In this document: one piece after another, positions 5,224 through 11,735 of the stretch | How positions within the stretch are numbered: position 1 is the stretch's first letter | How the letters are laid out: every line of letters starts with the position of its first letter | From: Chloroflexota bacterium | GTDB lineage: Bacteria; Chloroflexota; Anaerolineae; Anaerolineales; UBA4823 | Direction: 5' to 3' | Assembly (NCBI GenBank): GCA_021849525.1 | Contig: JAJZSS010000015.1 | Span: forward strand, 1 to 11,735 | Length of the DNA: 11,735 nt | Notes under the pieces: generated by a model | Database searches by the model: none | Seen by the model: only the letters and a program-made list of their open reading frames with translations | What the model was told of the DNA's origin: nothing | Program-made: the position numbers and the translations under genes

Positions 5224-7455
5224 TTAAGGCAGGGCAAAACAATTTCCACTTCCGGTCACAACGGAGTGATCGGGATTGGCTATCAGCGCACAGAGCTGTG
5301 TGGCATTCTGCGGCCGGTCGATCTCGGCATAACCAGTAAATGGGGAAATCCCACCATACATCAAGCGGTTCCCACCGCCCGTGGAACCCACCTGTTCAGC
5401 GGAAAATACATCAAAAAAGAAGTGGATATGGGTGCCAGGTAAAGCTGGAGTAAAGCCGTTGGCGCTGAACTCGACAACATAGCGTCCCTGGTCGTCAATT
5501 GTAATTTGTGAAATTTGGACCGCCAGATTTGACGAACTGCCTTCCGGGGTGGGAGGAGCTTCAGCAGCCGGGAGGGTACTTAGATCGCCAGAGAAGTCGG
5601 AGATATTCCGCGGCAGCCAGCAAACCTGTCCAGCGCTTACGGGATCATCCACAGTCCACCAGGCCTCATCCAATGATATACCCGTGACCAGAAGCGGCTG
5701 TCCGGCGCTCAGCTGGCCCTGAACCGGATAAATTGACCCGGGCCCTGCCAGGCATGCCGCATCCAGGATGGGTACTGCAACATTCACATCTGGCAAAATG
5801 TAACAATTACCAGAGTCCGTCTGAATGCTGTGGTCTGTATTCGCCACCCGGATGCATAATTGGGTAGCTGCAGCGGGTCTATCCGTCGTGCGATATCCTT
5901 CAAACGGGCGCGGTCCGCCATACAAGATCCAAGGTCCTTTACCCGGGTGACCTGCTTGCTCCTGGGATACGCTATTGAAATAAAAATGCACGTGCTGACC
6001 GGGGAGAACCTCTGTGTACTCAAATGTTTCGTAGTCAACAACGTAAATTCCGCGATCATCAATCCTGATGCCGTTGATGCGAGAGTATGGTACACCTACG
6101 GGGATCGTAGGGGTGGGTGATGGGGTAATCGTCGGGGTCAGGGTAGGTGGGAGAGTCGGGGTAATCTTTGGCGTTTGGGTAGCGCTGGCAATCAGGATAG
6201 GGGCAGCAGCCTCGACCGGTTGAGTCGCTGGTGGAGCGGTAGTTGCCAGTGGCTCTTCTGGCGGTGGGGTTGCATTACCCCGGCGTGCCAGGGAAAAAAT
6301 AACCACAAAGATAAGCAACAATGCACCAGCAATACCACCCCACAAAGCCAGATTCCGCGGGGAATGCTTCTGCTGGTCTGCGATTGGAGGTGCGGGCGGG
6401 ATGTTAGGTTTTGAGGCCTGAACACTTCGAGATTCAACAGGCGGGGGTTTTCCCTCGATGTAAGTTGACTCTGATTGTCCACTGGCAGCACTCTCCATGG
6501 GAGCCGTTTGAGGGGACCTGCTGCCTTGTACATCACTGTATCCAGGCAATGGGACCGCTTGTTGAATTTTTGGCTGGTCAGCCAGGGTGGGTGGGGGGAC
6601 AGCATCAGATAGCGAGGCCAATACGCCTCTCAAGGCATCGGCGAAATCCGCCATGGACTCATAGCGCTCGGCGCGGTTTTTGGAAAGGGCTTTCTCAATC
6701 ACCGCAGCCAGATTTGCAGGCACCTCGGGGCGTAATTGGCGCAAATCGGGCAGAGGGTCATTGAGGTGCATCATCATCAACGTCATCGCCGAATCAGCCT
6801 CGAAAGGTGGACGTCCATTGACACACTCAAAAAGGGTAACCGCCAGTGAATATTGATCGGAGCGTGGGTCTGGAAGTTCGCCGCGGATCAACTCGGGAGG
6901 CAGATACAACGCAGTACCGACCACAGCCCCCGTCGCGGTATGTTTCTCTCCGCCGATGATTTTGACGATTCCGAAATCCATCAAAATCGCCTGGCCATGA
7001 ATGTCGATCATTATATTGGCCGGCTTGATATCGCGATGGACGATCCCGCGGGCATGGGCATAGCCAGCCGCGCCGCAAATATTAAGGATATAGCCAATAG
7101 CTTCATTGAGCGGCATACGGCGGTTACTCGAATTCAAGCGCCGTAAACGCTGCTGCAGCGTTTCACCAGCCACAAATTCCTGGACCATATAATAAACATT
7201 CTGATCATGGTTGAAATCGTAGACCTGGACAATATTCGGGTGCCGAAGCTGGGCTACGGCCGCAGCTTCTTCTTCGAATCGAAAAACAAACCGAGGGTCA
7301 TCAGCCAGGTGAGAGTGGATCATTTTTATCGCCACAACGCGCTTCAGGTTGGGGTCATAAGCTTTATAGACAGCCGACATCCCGCCCTGACCGACCATTT
7401 CATCAAGGCGATAGCGTTCACCCAGCGTCTGTCCGATCCAATTCGGACGAAACAT
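5224..7455 (-). CDS. transmembrane Ser/Thr protein kinase with duplicated ectodomain and SH3b-like module
   Basis: Phosphorylates Ser/Thr of cytosolic proteins in response to an outside cue. The Hanks-type kinase domain (about 14-276) has glycine loop GQGGMSAVY (22-30), K44, helix-C E63, HRDIKPAN (140-147) with catalytic D142, DFG (160-162), activation-loop threonines T173, T175 and T181, and LPPE (185-188) in place of the usual APE. All catalytic residues are present. A Pro/Ser/Gln-rich juxtamembrane stretch (278-367) leads to one membrane helix (369-390). A Thr-Pro-rich stalk (396-456), repeat A (460-555), an SH3b-like module (about 556-620, cysteines 568 and 612) and repeat B (648-743) follow. 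PASTA repeats, usual in PknB-type kinases, are absent. The ATG has AGGAGG seven bases upstream and a consensus promoter. It heads the operon with the FHA-hydrolase. The function of repeats A and B is unknown to me. Confidence 0.95.
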   Translation of the reverse strand: MFRPNWIGQTLGERYRLDEMVGQGGMSAVYKAYDPNLKRVVAIKMIHSHLADDPRFVFRFEEEAAAVAQLRHPNIVQVYDFNHDQNVYYMVQEFVAGETLQQRLRRLNSSNRRMPLNEAIGYILNICGAAGYAHARGIVHRDIKPANIMIDIHGQAILMDFGIVKIIGGEKHTATGAVVGTALYLPPELIRGELPDPRSDQYSLAVTLFECVNGRPPFEADSAMTLMMMHLNDPLPDLRQLRPEVPANLAAVIEKALSKNRAERYESMADFADALRGVLASLSDAVPPPTLADQPKIQQAVPLPGYSDVQGSRSPQTAPMESAASGQSESTYIEGKPPPVESRSVQASKPNIPPAPPIADQQKHSPRNLALWGGIAGALLLIFVVIFSLARRGNATPPPEEPLATTAPPATQPVEAAAPILIASATQTPKITPTLPPTLTPTITPSPTPTIPVGVPYSRINGIRIDDRGIYVVDYETFEYTEVLPGQHVHFYFNSVSQEQAGHPGKGPWILYGGPRPFEGYRTTDRPAAATQLCIRVANTDHSIQTDSGNCYILPDVNVAVPILDAACLAGPGSIYPVQGQLSAGQPLLVTGISLDEAWWTVDDPVSAGQVCWLPRNISDFSGDLSTLPAAEAPPTPEGSSSNLAVQISQITIDDQGRYVVEFSANGFTPALPGTHIHFFFDVFSAEQVGSTGGGNRLMYGGISPFTGYAEIDRPQNATQLCALIANPDHSVVTGSGNCFALP
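5227..5514 (-). repeat. ectodomain repeat B of the kinase (protein-level duplication)
   Basis: Encodes residues 648-743, ending at the kinase C-terminus. It aligns without gaps to repeat A. By eye 50 of 96 positions are identical. Shared elements are IDD, YVV, LPG, HxHFxF, EQ, YGG..PF.GY, DRP..ATQLC, AN.DHS and SGNC..LP. Each copy carries two cysteines (722 and 739 here) that could form a disulfide outside the membrane, and an HxH pair plus a further histidine (676, 678, 730). Confidence 0.8.
5791..6078 (-). repeat. ectodomain repeat A of the kinase (protein-level duplication)
   Basis: Encodes residues 460-555, directly after the Thr-Pro-rich stalk. It is the partner of repeat B and is separated from it by the SH3b-like module and a short Pro-rich linker. 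Equivalent positions are H488, H490 and H542, with cysteines 534 and 551. I do not recognise a named family for this unit. Predicted secondary structure from the alternating hydrophobic pattern is mostly beta. Confidence 0.8.
6100..6161 (+). other. two adjacent G-quadruplex-type motifs
   Basis: Plus-strand G-runs at 6100-6103, 6110-6113, 6115-6117 and 6122-6125 have loops of 6, 1 and 4 bases. A second set at 6134-6137, 6141-6143, 6149-6151 and 6158-6161 has loops of 3, 5 and 6. Both satisfy the common G3+N1-7 rule. They lie on the template strand of the kinase gene, where CCN and ACN codons encode the Thr-Pro stalk. They may therefore be a by-product of protein composition. Confidence 0.5.
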
Positions 7456-7516
7456 GGAATACCCTCCTGGCTTGGGAAAATATCAAATTACGTGTAATAT
7501 CATAATTAATATCCAG

Positions 7517-7544
7517 ATTATATCTACATTAAATAACATGTCAA
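7517..7544 (-). promoter_or_regulatory. consensus promoter of the kinase operon
   Basis: On the minus strand a perfect TTGACA (7544-7539) and a perfect TATAAT (7522-7517) are 16 bases apart. Transcription would start near 7510, giving a leader of about 55 bases that contains the AGGAGG at 7468-7463. In the leader region an inverted repeat, ATTAC-GT-GTAAT (7487-7498), could be an operator or a minor hairpin. Confidence 0.8.
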
Positions 7545-7601
7545 GGAGATGAAAGAGGGATTCGCAATGACTGTCGGGCAACCGTAGAATCTCCCAAATA
7601 C

Positions 7602-7630
7602 TTGACAGGATTATGCTTTTCATGTATTCT
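7602..7630 (+). promoter_or_regulatory. promoter of the Rrf2 regulator gene
   Basis: A perfect TTGACA (7602-7607) is followed after 17 bases by TATTCT (7625-7630, four of six matches). The start would be near 7637 with a leader of about 40 bases ending in GGAG (7670-7673), four bases before the ATG. It diverges from the kinase promoter, with 57 bases between the two -35 hexamers in which I see nothing else clear. Confidence 0.7.
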
Positions 7631-7677
7631 TTATAAAAGCTATATACTCTATTGTTTCAGTCATCTATTGGAGCTTT

Positions 7678-8160
7678 ATGCGCCTGTCAAAACGCGGTGA
7701 ATACGGATTGCGAGCCATGATTGATCTGGCTACCTGGACAAAAGGCAATGGGATCGTCCAGATTAAAGATATCGCAGACCGCCAAAAAATCCCAGCTAAA
7801 TTTCTTGAGCAGATTCTGCTGACTCTGAAGAATGCTGGATTGCTGCACAGCAAGATGGGTATAGGAGGTGGCTACTATCTCGCAAAACCAGCTTCCGGTA
7901 TCAACCTGGGGCAAATCGTACGCATCCTCGATGGCCCCCTGGCCCCTATCAACTGCGTCAGCCAGTCGGCTTACGAACCATGCGGCTGCCCGGATGAAGA
8001 AACCTGCGGCTTACGCCTGGTCATGCTGGACGTGCGGAACGCGATTGCTCAAATTCTCGATCTAACAACTCTGGCAGATGTAACCAAACGCATCGAAATC
8101 GCTGAAGCGCTTCTCAACTCAGCCGACCAGCCGGATCCAGCCCTGCAAACAGAAAAATAA
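7678..8160 (+). CDS. Rrf2-family transcriptional regulator with cluster-type cysteines
   Basis: A dimeric winged-helix DNA-binding protein of the IscR/NsrR/CymR group. The 160 residues start with the typical MRLSKRGEYGLRAMIDLA. The helix-turn-helix lies around 28-56 (IKDIADRQKIPAKFLEQIL), followed by the wing GIGGGYYLAKP at 61-71 and GQIVRILDGP at 78-87. Cysteines 93, 102, 104 and 110 fall where IscR and NsrR hold their iron-sulfur cluster, so redox, NO or Fe-S sensing is likely. CymR-type members lack this set, so this is not a plain CymR. The start has GGAG four bases upstream. The TSUP permease gene follows after 105 bases on the same strand and is the obvious candidate target, suggesting sulfur or redox control. 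Autoregulation is usual in the family, but no clear operator is visible. Confidence 0.92.
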   Translation: MRLSKRGEYGLRAMIDLATWTKGNGIVQIKDIADRQKIPAKFLEQILLTLKNAGLLHSKMGIGGGYYLAKPASGINLGQIVRILDGPLAPINCVSQSAYEPCGCPDEETCGLRLVMLDVRNAIAQILDLTTLADVTKRIEIAEALLNSADQPDPALQTEK

Positions 8161-8265
8161 CTGGCCCGAATCAAACCGTTGGTTCTGATGCTGTAATATT
8201 TTTTAAGATAAAAGTCTACTATTCCACTAGAGATAATTACCTATTCTGAGTTTTTTGGAGGGACC
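8161..8265 (+). promoter_or_regulatory. intergenic region before the TSUP gene: weak hairpin and CTATTC repeats
   Basis: The region holds an imperfect hairpin (8170-8177 with 8181-8189, one bulged C, three-base loop). Six Ts begin nine bases later at 8199, too far away for a classical terminator. The hexamer CTATTC occurs at 8219-8224 and 8241-8246, 22 bases apart. ATAAAAG at 8208-8214 also occurs upstream of the Rrf2 gene at 7633-7639. No strong -35/-10 pair is visible; GATAAT at 8232-8237 is the best -10-like element. These could be Rrf2 contacts, but the support is weak. Confidence 0.25.
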
Positions 8266-9021
8266 ATGGATACCGAACTAAGCATTCTCGTATTTATCGT
8301 GGTAGGCTTCATCGCCCAAATCATCGATGGTGCTTTAGGCATGGCATATGGGGTTAGCTCGAACTCATTTCTACTGGGTATCGGCGTTCCACCCGCCGCC
8401 GCCAGTGCCAGCGTTCATATGGCAGAAGTCGTTACAACTGCGATCTCCGGCTTCTCCCACTGGAAATTGGGAAATCTGGATACCAGCTTAATCAAAAAAT
8501 TGCTCATCCCGGGCGCTCTGGGGGCCATCATAGGTGCCTATATCCTGACCAACCTGCCTGGAGACGTGCTCAAGCCATTTATTGCTATCTACCTGCTCAT
8601 CATGGGCGTGATCATTGTTGCCAAAGGCTTAAAAAAAGAACATAAAGAACAAAAGGTCGTCAGCCATATCAGCACGCTGGGGGTCGTCGGAGGCTTTTTC
8701 GATGCCATCGGGGGTGGAGGCTGGGGGCCCATCGTCACCAGCACCCTGGTCGCCAGAGGCAACAACCCACGCCTGACAATCGGGTCGGTGAATTTCTCCG
8801 AATTTTTTATCACATTTGCACAATCTGTCGTCTTTGTATTTTCTCTCCAGTTCAGTGATTATTGGAAGGTCATCCTGGGGCTATTGATAGGCGGGGCAAT
8901 CGCAGCGCCTATGGCGGCGCTGGTCACCAAAAAATTACCCGTGCGCCAATTGATGCTCATGGTTGGCATCCTCATCATCGCATTGAGCATCCGGACGCTC
9001 TATCTGGCTTTAGCAGGCTGA
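8266..9021 (+). CDS. TSUP-family (TauE/SafE) membrane permease, probable sulfur-compound or sulfite exporter
   Basis: An integral membrane transporter of the TSUP (TauE/SafE/YfcA-like) family, whose characterised members move sulfite, sulfoacetate, thiosulfate or related anions. The 251 residues form about eight hydrophobic segments and an internal duplication of the family type. The first half has DGALGMAYG at 21-29 and ASVHMAEVVTT at 48-58. The second half has GGGGWGP at 149-155 and SVNFSEFF further on. Length is typical. The ATG has GGAGG four bases upstream. The upstream Rrf2 gene on the same strand suggests control by sulfur or redox status. No sulfur-assimilation enzyme is in the window to fix the substrate. 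It is followed by nfeD on the same strand, but that gene has its own -10-like element. Confidence 0.9.
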   Translation: MDTELSILVFIVVGFIAQIIDGALGMAYGVSSNSFLLGIGVPPAAASASVHMAEVVTTAISGFSHWKLGNLDTSLIKKLLIPGALGAIIGAYILTNLPGDVLKPFIAIYLLIMGVIIVAKGLKKEHKEQKVVSHISTLGVVGGFFDAIGGGGWGPIVTSTLVARGNNPRLTIGSVNFSEFFITFAQSVVFVFSLQFSDYWKVILGLLIGGAIAAPMAALVTKKLPVRQLMLMVGILIIALSIRTLYLALAG

Positions 9022-9078
9022 TCGATATTCCAATTTTATCGGTGAAACCGAGTCGGTCTCGTTGCGCTGGAAACCAGC

Positions 9079-9084
9079 TATAAT
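9079..9084 (+). promoter_or_regulatory. candidate -10 element of the nfeD-like gene
   Basis: A perfect TATAAT with no good -35 hexamer (GTCTCG at 17 bases). A start near 9091 would lie about 20 bases before the ATG at 9110 and downstream of the in-frame ATG at 9062. That supports the shorter coding region. Confidence 0.4.
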
Positions 9085-9109
9085 ATTTCTTGCGATTGGA
9101 GATCGATCT

Positions 9110-10450
9110 ATGTTTAGACGTTTGCTATGGATTGTGCTTGGGATCTGTTTATTGTTTGGTAATCCATACCGAGCGAGTACTGCTCGATCCCAAACAAGCC
9201 AGACTGAAGCTGCCATCCTGACCATCGAGGGTCCGATCAGCGCAGCTTATGCCGAATATCCGGAACGAGGCCTGCAGACCGCCGCGCTACGCCAGGCTGA
9301 AATGGTGATCCTACAATTGAATACCCCTGGCGGAGGGCTCGATATCATGAATCGCATGGTGGAAGCCATTCGCAGCAGTCGCGTGCCGGTAGTCGTATAT
9401 GTCACGCCCGCCAACGCCATGGCTGGCAGCGCCGGGACGATCATCACGATCGCAGCTCATGCCGCAGCCATGGCTCCAGAGACCACCATCGGTGCAGCCA
9501 GCCCTATCAGCGGTGAAGGCGCAGATCTGGATTCGACAGCCGAAACCAAAGCTAAAAACATGATGAAGGCTATCGTGCGGAATTACGCCGCAAAGCGTGG
9601 GACACAGGCGGTAAGCCTGGCCGAACAGACCATCGATTCCGCTGTCGCAGTCACCGCCCAGGAAGCGCTGGACGCAGGCTTGATTGATTTTATCGCTACC
9701 GACCTGGACGATCTGTTAAACAAGCTGGATGGATTTACGGTGAATACCGCGGCGGGTGAGCAAGTCCTGAATTCCCGCCAGGCTGCCCAGGACCCCATTG
9801 ACCTGACCTTGATCGAACAAATCCTCGTCATCCTGACCAATCCCAATATCCTCTTTCTGCTCCTGGCAATTGGCGTCCAGGCAATCTTGATCGAGATCTC
9901 CAGTCCTGGCGGCTGGGTAGCCGGATTCATCGGCGTGATCTGTGTGGGACTGGCCATCTATGGCATGGGATTCCTGTCTGTCAACTGGTTTGGGCTGCTC
10001 TTCCTAGCTACGGCGTTTGTCCTGTTTATTCTGGATATCAAAGCTCCTACCCACGGAGCTTTGACCGCCGCCGGGGTTGGCTCATTGATTGCAGGATCAT
10101 TGATGCTCTTCAATTCTCCCCAGGCGCCGGATTTTCAACGGGTCTCCATTCCACTGGTGATCGGCACGTCGCTCGTGATCGGTGCTTTATTTTTTGTGGT
10201 ATTCACCTTTGCATTGAAAGCCCATCATTTGCCGCCAGCCATGGGTGTTCAAACCCTGATTGGACGCACCGGCACGGTCAGCGTTCCACTTAACCCACGC
10301 GGAATTGTTCAGATATCCGGCGAGCAGTGGACAGCCGAGCTGGAAGAGGGTGTCACCGAAGTGCTGCCGCGCGGCACGCGGGTGGAGGTAGTAAGCCTTG
10401 ACGGGTTCAAAGTAATCGTGCGCAAGCTTACCTCCCCACCAAAGGCGTAG
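9110..10450 (+). CDS. long-form NfeD membrane-bound serine protease (ClpP-like plus NfeD/OB domain)
   Basis: A membrane protease homologue of the NfeD family, whose archaeal member cleaves the hydrophobic tail of the stomatin-like protein encoded beside it. The 446 residues open with a signal peptide (1-25: FRR, hydrophobic core, then ASTA). A ClpP/S49-like domain follows, with NTPGGG at 71-76, catalytic S107 in AGSAG, PETTIGAASP at 123-132, and the Lys of the Ser-Lys dyad as K147 (K149 possible). Four or more membrane segments lie between about 235 and 370. The C-terminal NfeD OB-fold covers 379-440. An in-frame ATG at 9062 would add 16 residues before the signal peptide. I chose 9110 because GGAG lies eight bases upstream and the leader then starts properly. 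No stomatin/slipin gene follows. The stop is eight bases from that of the convergent peptidase. Confidence 0.9.
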   Translation: MFRRLLWIVLGICLLFGNPYRASTARSQTSQTEAAILTIEGPISAAYAEYPERGLQTAALRQAEMVILQLNTPGGGLDIMNRMVEAIRSSRVPVVVYVTPANAMAGSAGTIITIAAHAAAMAPETTIGAASPISGEGADLDSTAETKAKNMMKAIVRNYAAKRGTQAVSLAEQTIDSAVAVTAQEALDAGLIDFIATDLDDLLNKLDGFTVNTAAGEQVLNSRQAAQDPIDLTLIEQILVILTNPNILFLLLAIGVQAILIEISSPGGWVAGFIGVICVGLAIYGMGFLSVNWFGLLFLATAFVLFILDIKAPTHGALTAAGVGSLIAGSLMLFNSPQAPDFQRVSIPLVIGTSLVIGALFFVVFTFALKAHHLPPAMGVQTLIGRTGTVSVPLNPRGIVQISGEQWTAELEEGVTEVLPRGTRVEVVSLDGFKVIVRKLTSPPKA

Positions 10451-10458
10451 CTGACATT

Positions 10459-11735
10459 TTATCCCAATGAGCGCTCAAAGAAATCCACCAGAGCCGCGTA
10501 CAGGATCGCCTGATTGGTGGATTTGTAGATCCCATGCCCTTCATCCTCAAACACAAGAACTTCATAGGGGATCGCCAGGGCATCCAGACGTTGGCGTGCC
10601 TGGCGGACGTTCTCGGGTGTCACATTCGGATCCCGGCCACCCTGAACGATCAGCAGTTTTCCTTGAATCTGGTCAATAAAATGGATTGGCGAGCGCTCCC
10701 AATAGCGCTCTGGCGCCTGAACCGGGCTGCCACCCATCATTTCTTCGGATAATGGGCGAACGCGGCGGGCGGCGTGAAGATGAACAATCAGCAGATCTTT
10801 GATCCCGCAGATCGGGGCTGCTGCGGCGATCAGTGAGGGAGGGTAATGTGTGATTAAAAACCAGGCGCTGTAGCCGCCGTAAGAAGTGCCAGTCACCCCC
10901 ACTCTGCCCGGGGCAGCCAGCCCGGCGGTGATCAAAGCCTGCGCCCCCGCGGCAATGTCCGCCTGCTCCCGCCCGCCCCAGCCATCTTCCTTGATCAGCT
11001 CGCGAAAGGCCAGCCCAAAACCGGTGCTGCCGCGATAGTTCACTGCCAGGACGTTAAAACCACTGGATGCCAGGACCTGGATCTGAGCGAGCATTTTATC
11101 TTCGCTGTGGGAACTGGGGCCGCCGTGGATATAAATGACCGCTCGCCCCAGGTTCGGCCTGGACCGGTACAGCCAACCTGAGATCTCCAGGCCATCCACC
11201 GAAGGCCAGGTAAAACGTTCGGCTGGCGTTAGCTGGCTTTGATCCAGCCCGGTCAGGCTCCACACCCCGGTCAGCGAGCGTAAGTCTGATTGAAGCCCCT
11301 TCTCTTCCAAGGTGCCTGCTTCCTGCAAGCGCACTAAATCCACTGGTGAGGTAGCGGAATAGTATCTGGCAATCCAGCTTCCATCCAACGCCCTGCCCAA
11401 AGGCTGTAAATTCCCCTGCACAACAGGAAAGGCTGTTACGAGGGTTGGATTGGACTCAAGGAAGGTTGGCTGGTGCACCGCCTGGCAGATCTCATCGACA
11501 ATGATCGCTCCGTCTGGAGCGACCCAGGCGCTTTCGATGCTCCGCCCCGGATCATCCACCAACCAGCGCAAGCTGGCGCTCGGCCAGTGATACACTCCCA
11601 GGCTGGTATGATTCTGCTGCCCATTCCCGGTTCCTTCGGAAATCACCAGGATATTCTGGCTATCCGGGAACCAGCGGGCGAAGACTTTTACTTTAGCGCC
11701 AAAATTTAATATCTCCCGATCTTCGCCGCTGTCCA
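10459..11735 (-). CDS. S9-family (prolyl oligopeptidase/acylaminoacyl-peptidase type) serine peptidase, N-terminus cut by window edge
   Basis: Cleaves short peptides, probably in the cytosol; the beta-propeller of the family screens substrate size. About 424 residues are in the window and the frame is open to the right edge. The GTG at 11644-11646 is therefore internal, and the start lies outside the window. The visible N-terminal part carries propeller-like strands (WFPDSQNIL near the edge). The alpha/beta hydrolase domain holds HGGPSSHS, NYRGSTGFG, and the nucleophile elbow GTSYGGYS with its Ser codon at 10882-10884. The acid Asp is at 10630-10632 in GGRDPNV, and the His at 10534-10536 in DEGHG, so the triad is complete. 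Family members usually have about 600-700 residues, so roughly a third is missing. The stop is eight bases from that of nfeD, in convergent orientation, with no terminator between them. Confidence 0.92.
   Translation of the reverse strand, partial: DSGEDREILNFGAKVKVFARWFPDSQNILVISEGTGNGQQNHTSLGVYHWPSASLRWLVDDPGRSIESAWVAPDGAIIVDEICQAVHQPTFLESNPTLVTAFPVVQGNLQPLGRALDGSWIARYYSATSPVDLVRLQEAGTLEEKGLQSDLRSLTGVWSLTGLDQSQLTPAERFTWPSVDGLEISGWLYRSRPNLGRAVIYIHGGPSSHSEDKMLAQIQVLASSGFNVLAVNYRGSTGFGLAFRELIKEDGWGGREQADIAAGAQALITAGLAAPGRVGVTGTSYGGYSAWFLITHYPPSLIAAAAPICGIKDLLIVHLHAARRVRPLSEEMMGGSPVQAPERYWERSPIHFIDQIQGKLLIVQGGRDPNVTPENVRQARQRLDALAIPYEVLVFEDEGHGIYKSTNQAILYAALVDFFERSLG

Noticed and set aside
8170..8204. 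Hairpin followed by T-run as an Rrf2 terminator
   Set aside because: The stem has a bulge and a three-base loop, and the T-run starts nine bases after the stem. This is too far for an intrinsic terminator.
9062..9109. Earlier in-frame ATG for the NfeD protein
   Set aside because: It would place 16 residues before a clean signal peptide, precedes the TATAAT at 9079-9084, and lacks a ribosome binding site. The ATG at 9110 has GGAG.
11644..11646. GTG as start of the S9 peptidase
   Set aside because: The frame continues to the window edge with propeller-like sequence upstream, so this Val is internal.
1..11735. CRISPR array, insertion sequence, prophage or defence island
   Set aside because: No direct-repeat array, transposase, integrase, terminal inverted repeats or target duplications are visible. 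Intact genes with housekeeping or signalling roles fill the window.

Overview
The window reads as ordinary bacterial chromosome, with no sign of a mobile element. The best guess for the host is a member of the Chloroflexota, perhaps Anaerolineae. The reasons are a transmembrane Ser/Thr kinase with a Thr-Pro-rich stalk and an SH3b-like ectodomain, tRNA genes without encoded CCA, and moderately GC-rich genes with GGAGG-type ribosome binding sites. This is inference from style; no ribosomal RNA or marker gene is present.

Layout. Left edge to 2.1 kb (minus strand): a Cof-type HAD phosphatase cut by the window edge, then gldA (glycerol dehydrogenase) with a hairpin terminator. 2.1-3.26 kb: a divergent intergenic region with two CRP/FNR-type palindromes, then rarD (EamA/DMT transporter) on the plus strand. 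3.26-3.51 kb: a two-gene tRNA unit on the minus strand (Gly-TCC, then CAT) with its own promoter and a strong terminator. 3.5-7.5 kb (minus strand): a two-gene signalling operon. The first gene encodes a membrane-spanning Ser/Thr kinase whose outer part is a duplicated unnamed domain around an SH3b-like module. Fifteen bases later comes a protein with two FHA domains fused to an LCAT/lipase-like alpha/beta hydrolase. 7.5-9.0 kb (plus strand): an Rrf2 regulator with cluster-type cysteines and a TSUP (TauE/SafE) permease. 9.1-10.45 kb: a long-form NfeD membrane serine protease. 10.46 kb to the right edge (minus strand): an S9-family peptidase cut at its N-terminus, convergent with nfeD.

How the genes may work together. 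The kinase-FHA-hydrolase pair is the most distinctive part. An extracytoplasmic stimulus would be sensed by the duplicated ectodomain and converted to threonine phosphorylation. The FHA domains of the partner would then read it, placing a lipid-acyl or ester hydrolase under kinase control. Every element of this is visible as domains, but the coupling is inference. Rrf2 plus TSUP looks like a small sulfur- or redox-responsive module. gldA and rarD diverge from a shared region that a CRP/FNR-family regulator could control. The tRNAs, nfeD and the peptidase look like housekeeping neighbours.
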